From: an uncultured Lachnospiraceae bacterium
GTDB taxonomy: Bacteria; Bacillota; Clostridia; Lachnospirales; Lachnospiraceae
DNA: 64,000 bases
NCBI GenBank assembly: GCA_947178145.1
Contig: CAMWXE010000016.1
Span: forward strand, 1 to 64,000
Reading direction: 5' to 3'
Made by a program: the position numbers and the translations under genes. Each line of letters begins with the position of its first letter. Position 1 is the stretch's first letter. Shown in pieces: positions 38,442 to 48,623 of this stretch. A model generated the notes under the pieces. That model did no database searches. It was not told the DNA's origin and saw only the letters and a list, made by a program, of their open reading frames with translations.

Positions 38442-39017
38442 GTGGGAAGCTATTACAAGCATACGAGAACCGAAAAGATTGATGTGCCATATTCGTTTCG
38501 CTGTGAGCAGTGCATGAAAGACAGTGGTCCGAGGGTAGCGGTCATATATGGTATGCAGGCGGAGATCAACAGCTATTACAAAGAGCTGGAAGACAAAAAG
38601 AAGGAGAAACTGAACGAGATGGCGCACAAGAATCTTGTGAAGGCGGTGAAAGATGCACATCGCAATGCTGCAGAAAAACAGATTTATGTGAAGGCTTTTA
38701 AAGATCAGTGTCCGTTTTGCAATAAACCACAGTCATGGGCAGTCAGCGGTATCAAGAAAGAGATGTTTAGTACACCGATCGTCTGTGTTATTGTTGGAAT
38801 TATCGTGGGTTTATGCTGCTATTTTGCTTCAGGACTTGATGAGAAATTGATACTTGCCCTTGCTGCTGTGGGAATTAGTCTTGTGGTGGCAGCAGGATTT
38901 CTTCTAGTTAACATTATAAAAGTAGCGCGCAAAAAGAAACAGACTTCCACGGCTGTGCAGAAAAATATACCCGTTATTGAATGGAACGCGGTACAGTACA
39001 TTCTAAATGAGCAGTAG
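38442..39017 (+). CDS. Hypothetical membrane protein with N-terminal Cys pairs
   Basis: CEQC...CPFC zinc-ribbon-like pairs, two TM helices. Confidence 0.7.
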   Translation: MGSYYKHTRTEKIDVPYSFRCEQCMKDSGPRVAVIYGMQAEINSYYKELEDKKKEKLNEMAHKNLVKAVKDAHRNAAEKQIYVKAFKDQCPFCNKPQSWAVSGIKKEMFSTPIVCVIVGIIVGLCCYFASGLDEKLILALAAVGISLVVAAGFLLVNIIKVARKKKQTSTAVQKNIPVIEWNAVQYILNEQ

Positions 39018-39210
39018 TACCAAGGAGGAAGTCCGCTCTACCGTTTCATTTGGCTCATCAGGCAAAATGAAAATGAGTATATTGCAATGCGAATCGAAAA
39101 GCTGATAAGTGTGATATCATCTTAAAAATGGTTCAGGAAACAAATACATATCTGGTGGGAAGATAGTGCACCTGGGAGAAATCTTAGGTGCTTTTCTTAT
39201 ATTCTGATTA

Positions 39211-39357
39211 CAGGAGTTATAATACGCTGCAGGAAGCCCAAAAGCACGTACAAGCTCACTGAGACTGGCATCACGAATTTCAGGGAGAATGTGGAGATGC
39301 TGAAAAATATGCTGAAAAGCATGGGGCAGGGAATAGAACGGATTAAGATGAAATGAG
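39211..39357 (+). pseudogene. Remnant of a winged-helix regulator
   Basis: RCRKPKSTYKLTETGITNFRENVEMLKNMLKSMGQGIERIKMK*, no N-terminal HTH. Confidence 0.45.
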
Positions 39358-39429
39358 ACGCTGCACAGAACGGTCAGGGACTGCTGGGTAAGGAACTGCG
39401 CAGCGGCAAAGACAGGGAGGGCGGGGTAT

Positions 39430-39852
39430 TTGATTTCGCTCTCGCTGCACGATGTTCTTTGGCTGACTGCAGCAGTAATCAAAGTGAGTGCTCTGCTCTT
39501 TGCCGTTGAATATCAGGCGATTTTAATCTATTTTTCAAAAAAGAATTTGACGGCGATACAGTTGAGGAGCGTGCGAAAAGAAGGGAGACATGAGCGGACT
39601 TGTGTTCTGGTAATCGCGGGAATCGGCTTGTTTGTCTGCGCGATGCTGCTGTTGCGGCAAAAGGATACTTTGCATGAAATGCTCAGTATCGTGGTCTGCC
39701 TGGCCGGAATGTACATGATTCTGTCGTACGGCGGAAGTCTGACGCTCAGGATTCTCAAGGCATTTAGGACGAGCAGAGCCAGGAGGATTTTTATGGGCAG
39801 ATTATTAAAAAATTTTGTGACAACCAGCCCTTCTGATGCGTCTTATCTATGA
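39430..39852 (+). CDS. Hypothetical membrane protein
   Basis: ORF with three hydrophobic segments. Confidence 0.45.
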   Translation: MISLSLHDVLWLTAAVIKVSALLFAVEYQAILIYFSKKNLTAIQLRSVRKEGRHERTCVLVIAGIGLFVCAMLLLRQKDTLHEMLSIVVCLAGMYMILSYGGSLTLRILKAFRTSRARRIFMGRLLKNFVTTSPSDASYL

Positions 39853-39885
39853 GATCTCAAACAGAAGAAGAAAGGAGATGCATTC

Positions 39886-40350
39886 ATGCATGATGTGATA
39901 GAGCTGTTTCATCTGTATAAGGACGATGTATACAGGCTGGCAGTCAGCTATACGCACTCGGTTCATGACGCGGAAGATGTCTGCCAGACGGTTTTTTTGA
40001 AACTGATGGAACAAAATGAACTTACGCCCGGGAAAGAGAAAGCATGGCTGATGCAGGTAGCTGCCAACCAGTGCCGCAGTCTGTTGCGCTCTGTCTGGTG
40101 GAAGAGAACGGAGCCGTTAGAAGAGGATGTAAAGGAAGAAAATTTGTTCGAACAGCCAGAACAGCAGGATGTATGGGAATGTATTAGAAGGCTGAAGCCC
40201 AAATATCGTATCGTAGTATATCTGTTTTACTATGAGGAGTATACGGTAAAGGAAATTGCGGAATTGTTACATATCTCCGGCACGGCTGTCACAACAAGAT
40301 TGTCGCGGGCAAGACGGATTTTGGAGGAAGAGTTGAAGGAGGAGGTCTGA
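39886..40350 (+). CDS. ECF-type sigma-70 factor
   Basis: YKDDVYRLAVSYTHSVHDAEDVCQTVFLKLME; YKVVVYLFYYEEYTVKEIAELLHISGTAVTTRLSRARRILEEEL-type region 4. Confidence 0.93.
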   Translation: MHDVIELFHLYKDDVYRLAVSYTHSVHDAEDVCQTVFLKLMEQNELTPGKEKAWLMQVAANQCRSLLRSVWWKRTEPLEEDVKEENLFEQPEQQDVWECIRRLKPKYRIVVYLFYYEEYTVKEIAELLHISGTAVTTRLSRARRILEEELKEEV

Positions 40351-40353
40351 TTC

Positions 40354-40974
40354 ATGCAGAAAAGATTTCAGGAAGTATATGAACAGGTTCGGATGCCGGA
40401 GGAATGCAGCCGGCGCATAGAACAGGCGATGCGGAGCAAAAGAGCGGGCGCGTTGAAACCTTTTGCGGGATACCGGCGGATATCCAGAATTGCGGTCGCG
40501 TTGACAGGCGTGCTGCTGTTTCTGCTGACAAACGTAACCGTGTACGCCTGCACCGGAAGAGGGATTATCGGCCGGTTTGTCTCTTTTGCGGACAATGCCG
40601 TATTTACAAGAGAGAAAGATGAGAATGGCAATAACATTTCCACTGCCACCCTGGATACCTCCGATGCGACAGCGCCGGCAGAATTCAGGGATGGACATCT
40701 CTGGTTTACGGCGAATGGAGAAAACATTGACATTACGAGTCAGGTCTCTGAGGACGATGCCTTTGTCTATCAATACAGGGACGGGGAGGGAATCACCCAT
40801 TATCTGATTGTGGGCGGTGCGCCGGAAACCTTCGGGTATGCAGAGTTTCTGTATGATGAGACGCAAATGCCGGAATGGATCGGGGGATATTTTACAGCGG
40901 GAAAAGTGGGGGAAACGCTGAACCCTGACTGGCTGGAGAATGCGAAGAAAGAACTGGGCATTCCATGGCCGTAG
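40354..40974 (+). CDS. Putative anti-sigma factor, single TM
   Basis: Adjacent to sigma gene; TM ISRIAVALTGVLLFLLTNVTVYA; extracytoplasmic domain. Confidence 0.65.
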   Translation: MQKRFQEVYEQVRMPEECSRRIEQAMRSKRAGALKPFAGYRRISRIAVALTGVLLFLLTNVTVYACTGRGIIGRFVSFADNAVFTREKDENGNNISTATLDTSDATAPAEFRDGHLWFTANGENIDITSQVSEDDAFVYQYRDGEGITHYLIVGGAPETFGYAEFLYDETQMPEWIGGYFTAGKVGETLNPDWLENAKKELGIPWP

Positions 40975-41020
40975 ACATTGGCTGTGGAAGTTCGTGAACG
41001 GAAAATGGAGGGGAATAATC

Positions 41021-42250
41021 ATGAAGAATAAACTGACAAAAACAGTGATAACAATATTGACAGCGGCTTGTATGACTGGCTGCGGTGCGGAGCATTTTGC
41101 AGGACAGCATTTGGAGGGAATGAAGACAGAGTATGTTGAAGCAGCGTTTGCTTATGAGAACATGTCGCAGACCAGGGACGAGGTGCTTCCAAAGCAGCAG
41201 GGGACAGATATACAGCCATTGAATACGGAATTGTTTGACGGAAACGCGGTACGTATTTGGAAAGGGAAAGAGAATACGCTGCTGGCGCAAAAAGAGGACA
41301 CCCTGTATCTCTATGATGTGGTGTCGGCACAGATCAAGGCAGAGACACAGACGGAGCACTGGAACTGGGTGGACGTTTATCCGTACAAAGACGGGTATTG
41401 CGCGATTGGACAGATTATAAAGGGCAAACCCAATGAAGATACAGCATCGGGCGGCGGACCGATGATGATGGTGGCAGAGGAAATGGATGTGGAATGCATG
41501 AGCGTTTTTTATGATGACTCCTTGAAAGAGATGCGCAAAGTGTCACTGTTTGACATTGTGGAAAATGCGGAAGTGGCTGTATGGTCCGTCTCGCCGGACG
41601 GCGCGATGCTGGGGTGCTTTGACCAGTGGGAGGGATTAAACCTTTATGATATTCAGAATCAGAAAAAAGTGAATTTGCTGGAGCCGGGAGATGAGGGAAA
41701 ATGCCCGGAGCTTCTGACAATCGATGCAATGTTCTTTGATGCAGATAACAGCCAGGTGGTCTTTACGGGGCAGACGAATCAGAATGGCAGAACCGTTGCG
41801 TCATGGGGCAGAATCCGCACAGACGGAACGGGATTGGAAAACCATATCTTACAACATAATCTGGGCATGGCATCAGGGTACGGTGACGGAAAGCTGCTGC
41901 TTGGAGAGGACAGCATATTTTTTAAAGGGGCAATGGGATTTGTCAATCAGGAGACAGGAGAGGCGGTGTACAAGACAGATTTAAAAGGCGCTTTGCCGAT
42001 GAGTGGACCATTTTATTCAGATGATGGAACGATTTTTGCCACGGCTGCCCTGGACACGAACCAGATGGAGCTGACAGTCTGGCGGACACAAGATTTTTCC
42101 CCGCTATCTAAGGAAGTGATCCAGGATGACAGGGAGGAGATGTTCTACCGCGCTCCGCAAGTCTGCCTGTTTCCTGAGATTAGGGTATGCATTGTCTGTA
42201 TGGGAGGGCACAATGACATCCCGCAGAAGGCAGTGCTAGTGCATTATTAA
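41021..42250 (+). CDS. Putative lipoprotein with propeller-like repeats
   Basis: Lipobox TAACMTGCGAEHF; repeated short Gly/Asp beta-like segments. Confidence 0.65.
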   Translation: MKNKLTKTVITILTAACMTGCGAEHFAGQHLEGMKTEYVEAAFAYENMSQTRDEVLPKQQGTDIQPLNTELFDGNAVRIWKGKENTLLAQKEDTLYLYDVVSAQIKAETQTEHWNWVDVYPYKDGYCAIGQIIKGKPNEDTASGGGPMMMVAEEMDVECMSVFYDDSLKEMRKVSLFDIVENAEVAVWSVSPDGAMLGCFDQWEGLNLYDIQNQKKVNLLEPGDEGKCPELLTIDAMFFDADNSQVVFTGQTNQNGRTVASWGRIRTDGTGLENHILQHNLGMASGYGDGKLLLGEDSIFFKGAMGFVNQETGEAVYKTDLKGALPMSGPFYSDDGTIFATAALDTNQMELTVWRTQDFSPLSKEVIQDDREEMFYRAPQVCLFPEIRVCIVCMGGHNDIPQKAVLVHY

Positions 42251-42340
42251 ACATTAAAACAGTGTCATATGTGATGCAATTTCAGCGATGGGAAACGATA
42301 CTTCACACTATGAATTTCTCACCTGCTTTCGGGCAGAAAA

Positions 42341-42371
42341 CAGCGGTAAATCTGAGATCGATTTACCGCTG
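42341..42371. terminator. Perfect 12-bp stem hairpin between convergent genes
   Basis: CAGCGGTAAATC-TGAGATC-GATTTACCGCTG. Confidence 0.75.
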
Positions 42372-42395
42372 TCTGGTTTATGACAGTTTCCAGGC

Positions 42396-43154
42396 CTATA
42401 GCTCTTTTGTTTTAAAAAGCCTAATTGCTATCAGCAATCCCATAATTGATATAATTACTGAAGTCAAAGTGGGCAGAATAAAATCAGACGGGGCTGCTAC
42501 GCCGGAGATCAAATCTATATTTTGTGTCGTTAAATTCAATGGACTGAATTTGGCAAGTGGTTCTATCATTCCGAGCAGGGATATAATCGCTGCAATACCG
42601 CCGGTAAAAAGTATACTTGTGAATGTCTGCTGAAACAAAACACAACCAATCATAAGAATGCTTAAATACAAAAAGCCAGCAAACCAAAGAGCAAGTGCAG
42701 CAAATGCAACATTAGAGAGTTTCGTATCTACCCATAAAAACGCAGTATAACCATAAGTAAAAGCGTAGCTGGTCCAATAACTGATTGTCATAAAAACGGC
42801 TGCTACGGTATATTTAGCGAGGATAACGTTTTTACGCGAAAGTCCTTTTGTTACCATTAAAACTAAAGTTCCTTTGGAATATTCACTGGAAAGACAACTG
42901 CCATATAGAATAATAAAGGCGCTAAATCCTACACCAGAAATATTTTTATAAAATTGTTTCCATGCGTCTAAAGCAACGGGTTCTGAACTCATTTCCATAT
43001 CTGCTGATAATGCCGATAAAATCTCCGGTGTAAACTTAGCAAGAAATGCACTCATCATACCAAAAATCAAAAAGACAGCAAACAAGATAAGAAAACGATA
43101 ATTTTTTATATTCTCTGCAAATTCTTTTCTTACAAATGCAAGATAACCACTCAT
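42396..43154 (-). CDS. ABC-2 type permease
   Basis: Multiple TM helices, GLSRKNVILAKYTVAAVFMTISYW; ATGA overlap with ATPase gene. Confidence 0.85.
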   Translation of the reverse strand: MSGYLAFVRKEFAENIKNYRFLILFAVFLIFGMMSAFLAKFTPEILSALSADMEMSSEPVALDAWKQFYKNISGVGFSAFIILYGSCLSSEYSKGTLVLMVTKGLSRKNVILAKYTVAAVFMTISYWTSYAFTYGYTAFLWVDTKLSNVAFAALALWFAGFLYLSILMIGCVLFQQTFTSILFTGGIAAIISLLGMIEPLAKFSPLNLTTQNIDLISGVAAPSDFILPTLTSVIISIMGLLIAIRLFKTKEL

Positions 43155-44068
43155 TTTATCACCTCCAAAAACAGACTCTCAAGGGACGGTTCCATGATTT
43201 CTATTTTGACAGGACAAAGCCCGGTTTCGGAAAATACATTGAAAAGAAATTGCTGCACTTTTTTCATGTTACGGCTATGCAGGACAATTTCCCTGTTGTT
43301 TTCTTCCGAGTTGGCAAGCAGCGGTTTGATAGCCGGCTGCTGTTTAAACGCCAGCAATTCATCGTCAGCAGAAAACTCTACCAATAGGCTGTCATGCCCA
43401 TGTAACGCCTTGATTTCCGCGAGTGTACCACAAACAGCGATTTTTCCCTGATTCAGAAAAGCAGCATGGTCGCAAATACGCTCTACGTCTGAAAGAATGT
43501 GGGTAGAGAATAAAACGGTTGTGGTATCACTGATTTTGCGGAGAATATCTAAAATTTCTTTTCTCCCCACAGGATCAAGTGCGCTTGTCGGTTCGTCACA
43601 AATCAATAATCTGGGATTGGTAAGCAAGGCCTGCGCGATACCGAGACGCTGTTTCATACCACGCGAAAATCCGCCGATTTGTTTTGTTACGCCGCTCAAT
43701 CCTACGAGGGAAAGAAGTTCATGACCTCTTTGTTCCATTTCACTTTTGTCTATACCAATGACTGCACCACAAAGTCTAAGGTATTGCGGCGGGGTCATAT
43801 AATTGTAAAACTCCGGCACATCTGGTAAATAACCAATAAACTGATTTGTTTTTGTTTGTCCAAAACAGACTGCCTCATTACAGATATGGATTTCTCCACT
43901 ATCCGGCTGCAATAGTCCTAACACCATTTTCATTGTTGTCGTTTTCCCTGCGCCGTTTTGCCCAATGAAGCCGAAAATACTTCCTTCTGGTACTGACATA
44001 TTCAGATTATCTATGATTTTCTGCTTTCCAAAACTTTTAGACAAGTTTTGTATTGTAAGTACATTCAT
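43151..44068 (-). CDS. ABC transporter ATP-binding protein
   Basis: GFIGQNGAGKTTTMKMVLG, GFSRGMKQRLGIAQALLTNPRLLICDEPTSALDP. Confidence 0.93.
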   Translation of the reverse strand: MNVLTIQNLSKSFGKQKIIDNLNMSVPEGSIFGFIGQNGAGKTTTMKMVLGLLQPDSGEIHICNEAVCFGQTKTNQFIGYLPDVPEFYNYMTPPQYLRLCGAVIGIDKSEMEQRGHELLSLVGLSGVTKQIGGFSRGMKQRLGIAQALLTNPRLLICDEPTSALDPVGRKEILDILRKISDTTTVLFSTHILSDVERICDHAAFLNQGKIAVCGTLAEIKALHGHDSLLVEFSADDELLAFKQQPAIKPLLANSEENNREIVLHSRNMKKVQQFLFNVFSETGLCPVKIEIMEPSLESLFLEVIK

Positions 44069-44268
44069 TCGTCCGCCCCCTTTCCGAAAATAAAATAGAT
44101 GACTGGTCCAAAAAGTAATAGAACCATGACAACTATAAGCCACATAATTTTATTACCAAAACGATAATGTGGATGGCGTAAGATGTGAACCACCGCTACG
44201 GCTGCAAGTGCGATATCCATGATTAGAATCGGTATAAGCAAAGGCAGCATTTTAAATAGAGTATCCAT
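44065..44268 (-). CDS. Small protein resembling the phospholipase D nuclease N-terminal (PLDc_N) TM domain
   Basis: NKIMWLIVVMVLLLFGPVIYFIFGKG. Confidence 0.8.
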   Translation of the reverse strand: MDTLFKMLPLLIPILIMDIALAAVAVVHILRHPHYRFGNKIMWLIVVMVLLLFGPVIYFIFGKGADE

Positions 44269-44375
44269 GTTTTACCTCCTGTTAATTGATGCGTCACTAT
44301 TTGTATCATATTAGAAATATTATCATAATGATAATAAATAGTCAATAGATACCGCCCATGTCAGGGCGGCAGATT

Positions 44376-44918
44376 TTATTGATTGTTTTTTTCTTCCGGA
44401 GAAATAATTAATCCAATCGTTCTCAATTTACGTTCTGGGTTAGGTTCGTTATCTTTTACTTTGCTGATGATGTGTGAAATATCTGTTACAAGAGAAGTCA
44501 ACTCCTGATCTGATAAATAAAGGGGAGAAAGGGAAAAACCGGACATATCTTCTTTGATATTTATATTCGGCGACTGACAGTACTGTTGAAATTGCTTTGC
44601 AAACCCTATCATATACTGCATGAAATACTGCATATATATTTTTCCGGAATTTTCTTCTAACATTGTTTCCATTTCGCTATTGATATTGAACGCAAGCGCA
44701 TATGTCTTTTCAACTGTACCGCGTATTTGTGTTTCCTCAACCACTTTCAAAATACCGTCACGCAACATTTTTTTAAGATGCCGATATAATGTGGCAGGTG
44801 GAATATCATTATATGTATCAGATAAATGCTTTGCTGTTGCTTTCCCCTGGGAATGTATTTCAAGCAATAGTTTGCATCTAACTGGATTTGTAATACAGTC
44901 CATAAGTTTATCAGCCAT
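44376..44918 (-). CDS. ArsR-like winged-helix regulator
   Basis: MADKLMDCITNPVRCKLLLEIHSQGKATAKHLSDTYNDIPPATLYRHLKKMLRDGIL. Confidence 0.85.
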   Translation of the reverse strand: MADKLMDCITNPVRCKLLLEIHSQGKATAKHLSDTYNDIPPATLYRHLKKMLRDGILKVVEETQIRGTVEKTYALAFNINSEMETMLEENSGKIYMQYFMQYMIGFAKQFQQYCQSPNINIKEDMSGFSLSPLYLSDQELTSLVTDISHIISKVKDNEPNPERKLRTIGLIISPEEKNNQ

Positions 44919-45019
44919 AGTGTTCCTCCTGTTTGAGTATATGAAAATATTATCGCTCTGGCAGTAAAAAGTCAACTACTGATATAGACATATATTCTCA
45001 GTAAATTGAAAACAAATTA

Positions 45020-45177
45020 GGAGCTGTAGGAAAATAAGTGATGCAACTTGCGCAGGATATTTCTTCGAGGATGTATGTCAAAAAACGTAGGCGTAGCGGG
45101 CTACGGCGAGGCTTTTTGACATGCATAATCGGAGAAATAGACAAGTCAAGATGCGTCAGTTATTTTTCTACAGATCC
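45020..45177. mobile_element. 158-bp palindromic MITE, full copy 2
   Basis: TIR GGAGCTGTAG/CTACAGATCC; TTA on both sides (45017-45019, 45178-45180); inverted relative to 4467-4624. Confidence 0.9.
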
Positions 45178-45394
45178 TTACTATTTACTGCGCATTGTGT
45201 GAGAACATGATGGCTTCCAGGCCGTGAATGGCAACGAGAAGAATACGATTCTGCAATAATTGACATTTGTGGTAATGTGTATCAGGATATTTTGATTGTG
45301 GTCGTGTCAGCGGCATGATATAATGAATGGTATTAGAGTGTGTCTGGAGAATCAGAATCATAAAAAAGAAGAGTCTAAGGAGGAGAAGACATTT

Positions 45395-45844
45395 ATGGCA
45401 CGCACAGAATCAGTTGAGCTTACGGTGTTATGTCTGATATATGATAAGGACAGGTATTTACTGCAGGACAGGGTGAAGGAGGATTGGAGAGGATACACGC
45501 TGCCCGGCGGTCATGTGGAGGCAGGGGAATCCATTGTCGATGCTGTGGTGCGTGAAATGCGGGAGGAGACAGGGTTGACGGTGTTAAACCCCAGACTTTG
45601 CGGTGTCAAGCAGTTTCCGACGGAGGAGGGGCGCTACATTGTGTTTTTGTTTCGTGCGGACCAGTTTGAGGGGGAACTGGTTTCCTCAGAGGAAGGGGAG
45701 ATGCACTGGGTTCGGAGAGATGCACTGGCGCATGTTCCCGCGGTGAACGATCTTGACGGGCTGCTGCGGGTGATGCTTGACGATGGGCTGAACGAGTTTC
45801 AGTATATGATAGAAAATGGTGAGTGGAAGGCGATAATAAAATAG
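45395..45844 (+). CDS. NUDIX hydrolase
   Basis: GGHVEAGESIVDAVVREMREETGLTV Nudix box. Confidence 0.93.
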   Translation: MARTESVELTVLCLIYDKDRYLLQDRVKEDWRGYTLPGGHVEAGESIVDAVVREMREETGLTVLNPRLCGVKQFPTEEGRYIVFLFRADQFEGELVSSEEGEMHWVRRDALAHVPAVNDLDGLLRVMLDDGLNEFQYMIENGEWKAIIK

Positions 45845-45882
45845 GAGAATATGCTAAAAGAAAGAGAGGAACAGAAATCAAT

Positions 45883-46530
45883 ATGAATTATTATTTTATA
45901 GATTATGAAAATGTCCACGCAGATGGATTTACGGGGGCGGAAAATCTCGGTGAAAAGGATGTGATCTGCGTGATGTACACGGAGCAGAGCAAGGCGTTTT
46001 CGCTGGAGCTGGTGGAGAAGATTGCAAGACAGCATGCAAGGCTTGAGTCCTACAAGGCGGGCACAGGGGCAAAAAATTCGCTGGATTTTCAGCTCGCGTC
46101 CTATCTGGGATATATGATTGCAAAGAGCGAGGGCACGGACGACTGTTTTTATATTGTTTCCAGAGATACCGGATTTAACCATCTGGTTGACTTCTGGGCG
46201 GAGCGCAATGTGACAGTGAAACGGGTTCCCAATTTTATGGGGGAGGAGAAAGAGACAAAAACCGCTGCCGAGGAGGAACCCAAAGTCAACGCCAAACCAA
46301 AGACAAAGGGAAAGTCCAAAGTATCGGACTCGAACAAGGCTACGAAGGAGGAGCTTCTGCAGTATCTCACGGAGGAGGAATACTCGGACAAGATACTGGA
46401 GATTTTTAACAGTTACAAGACGAGGGTTGCCATCAACAATGGTCTGAGCAAGGAGTTTCGGGACAGCCAGAAGAGCAGTGCCATTTACAAAAAGTTAAAG
46501 ACCCTGTTAAAAGAAAAGCAGAAGTCTTAA
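45883..46530 (+). CDS. NYN/PIN-like domain protein
   Basis: MNYYFIDYENVHADGFTG, KNSLDFQLASYLGYMIAK, FYIVSRDTGFNHLVDFWAERNVTVKRV. Confidence 0.8.
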   Translation: MNYYFIDYENVHADGFTGAENLGEKDVICVMYTEQSKAFSLELVEKIARQHARLESYKAGTGAKNSLDFQLASYLGYMIAKSEGTDDCFYIVSRDTGFNHLVDFWAERNVTVKRVPNFMGEEKETKTAAEEEPKVNAKPKTKGKSKVSDSNKATKEELLQYLTEEEYSDKILEIFNSYKTRVAINNGLSKEFRDSQKSSAIYKKLKTLLKEKQKS

Positions 46531-46579
46531 ACAGGCTATGTGAATCAATATATTGTGCAAAGTCAGAGAGGGCGGCAAA

Positions 46580-46903
46580 ATGGGAGTATCGGCAAAGGGG
46601 CGAAGGCGGATTTCGTATCAGGGACAGAATTTTGTGTGGTGGGTTGCGCCGGACGGCGATGACTGCGACAGGGTTTATCTGAATATTGTCTCTGAGGATA
46701 AAAGCATGATATTGGCCTACAGGGTTGATGGCGAGAGCTTTCGCATTATCAGTAAGGGAAGGCGGCTTCATGGAGAGAAGACCTCCGGGAAGTGGCAGAT
46801 GTGCAGGATTCCGTTTCGGGATCCGCTGATGGTCGTGACGCCAAAAGATGTGGCGCAGATGATCGCGTGGGCAGTCAGTGAAAGGGATGAGTACTCTGTA
46901 TGA
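46580..46903 (+). CDS. Hypothetical protein, paralogue-like N-terminus shared with the next gene
   Basis: RRISYQGQNFVWWVAPDGDDCDRVYLNIVSEDKS. Confidence 0.65.
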   Translation: MGVSAKGRRRISYQGQNFVWWVAPDGDDCDRVYLNIVSEDKSMILAYRVDGESFRIISKGRRLHGEKTSGKWQMCRIPFRDPLMVVTPKDVAQMIAWAVSERDEYSV

Positions 46904-46947
46904 GGAAAGTACTGCTCTGTGATGGATAAAAAGAGGAGAGTGGTTAA

Positions 46948-47394
46948 ATGAAGAGGAAAGTAAGGACGATAACGGTAAATGGACAAAAGTTTGTGTGGTG
47001 GTATTTGATTCGTGAGCATGAGACGATCGTGAAACTATCTCCGTATGCGGATAAGACTTCTGTGATTAGTGTCGTTTTTTCAGATATAAAGGACAGTCTT
47101 TATGGTCAGTATAATGAATGTGTTGTGATATCCTCGGTTAAAACGGATAACTCTTTTCTCAGCGGTCTGATTCAATATAATGAAGGGGTTGCATTGTCTG
47201 CCGACGATCCAAGGTGTTGTGTCACGTTTGTGGAGTCATGGAGTAATCCAGAGTATTACTGTACGATTATTGAGCCGAAAATGGCAGGGTTGCTGCTCAC
47301 TTATTTTACGGAGCAGAATTATTTATTTGAGACGCGAAAAAGCATCACGCGAAATGGATACGATCTGCTTTGGCAGATGGGGTATCGTAGATGA
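46948..47394 (+). CDS. Hypothetical protein, paralogue-like N-terminus shared with the previous gene
   Basis: RTITVNGQKFVWWYLIREHETIVKLSPYADKTSV. Confidence 0.65.
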   Translation: MKRKVRTITVNGQKFVWWYLIREHETIVKLSPYADKTSVISVVFSDIKDSLYGQYNECVVISSVKTDNSFLSGLIQYNEGVALSADDPRCCVTFVESWSNPEYYCTIIEPKMAGLLLTYFTEQNYLFETRKSITRNGYDLLWQMGYRR

Positions 47395-47429
47395 CAAACA
47401 AAGATAATAAGTAAAAAAGGAGCAATAAA

Positions 47430-48377
47430 ATGAAAATAGCCGACATGCACTGTGACACGATATCCGAAATATGGGAAAGCAGGAAACGGGACAGTCCCCA
47501 GCAGCTTTCGCAGAACAATTTACAGATAGATATTCAGAAAATGAAAAAATCAGGATACTTGCTGCAGAATTTTGCCATGTATGTGGACTTGGGAAAGGGA
47601 CTTGACCCGTTTGCGTATGTGCTGGAGCTGATTGATGTGTTTATTGATGAGATGGAGAAGAACAAAAACGACATTAGTGTCATAAAAACGTATGAGGAAA
47701 TTGCCGAAAACGAGCAGCAGGGGAAAATGTCCGCGCTCATGACAATCGAGGAGGGCGGATGCTGCAAGGGAGATATTGGAAACTTGGAGAAACTCTATCA
47801 GCTTGGGGCGCGCATGATGACACTGACTTGGAATTATCCCAATGAGCTTGCAAGCCCGAACCTGTTTGACAATTCAAAAGGATTGACAGAAAAGGGATTT
47901 TTATTTATAGAAAGAATGGAGCAGCTTGGCATCATCATTGACGTTTCCCATCTGTCCGATGCGGGTTTCTGGGATATTGCGGGGAACACGAATAAGCCGT
48001 TTGTGGCAAGCCACTCCAATGCGCGCGCGCTGTGCGGACACTGCAGAAATCTCACGGATGATATGATCCGGACAATCGCGGAGCGGGGCGGTGTCATCGG
48101 ACTCAATTACTATGGATGCTTTTTGAATGAGACAAATGACAGTCATTCCAGCGCGGCGCGAATGGCAGCGCACGCGAGGCATATGCTCAATGTGGGGGGC
48201 AGCGAATGTCTGGGGCTTGGCTCTGACTTTGACGGCATCGGCGGCGAACTTGAGATACAGGACTGTTCGCAGATGCATAAGCTCGTCGACGCGTTCGAGA
48301 GACAGCACTTCACCAATACTGAGATCGAGAATGTTCTGTACCGGAATGTCATGCGGGTATACAGGGAGCTGCTGTAG
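47430..48377 (+). CDS. Membrane (renal-type) dipeptidase
   Basis: IADMHCDTISEIWE, IIDVSHLSDAGFWDIAGNTNKPFVASHSNARALCGHCRNLTDDMIR, GLGSDFDGI. Confidence 0.93.
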   Translation: MKIADMHCDTISEIWESRKRDSPQQLSQNNLQIDIQKMKKSGYLLQNFAMYVDLGKGLDPFAYVLELIDVFIDEMEKNKNDISVIKTYEEIAENEQQGKMSALMTIEEGGCCKGDIGNLEKLYQLGARMMTLTWNYPNELASPNLFDNSKGLTEKGFLFIERMEQLGIIIDVSHLSDAGFWDIAGNTNKPFVASHSNARALCGHCRNLTDDMIRTIAERGGVIGLNYYGCFLNETNDSHSSAARMAAHARHMLNVGGSECLGLGSDFDGIGGELEIQDCSQMHKLVDAFERQHFTNTEIENVLYRNVMRVYRELL

Positions 48378-48623
48378 CACAATTTCCTCTGCTATGACAA
48401 AATGGTCTCAGCAGATTTTCACAATAATGATCAGCTCCTTCGTTGACAAATTCTGCCTGTGTAATGTTCTACCGTTCCTTGCATGGATATCAATAGTTAC
48501 AGTTGTTTTTAAGCGCTTTCAGGCCGGTTCATAGAAAGCGTGTTTTTAGAGAAAGTTTAGAGACAACTGTGTTATTATAGAATGTAAAACATCAAATATC
48601 AACGGTACATTTGGAGGTAGAAT

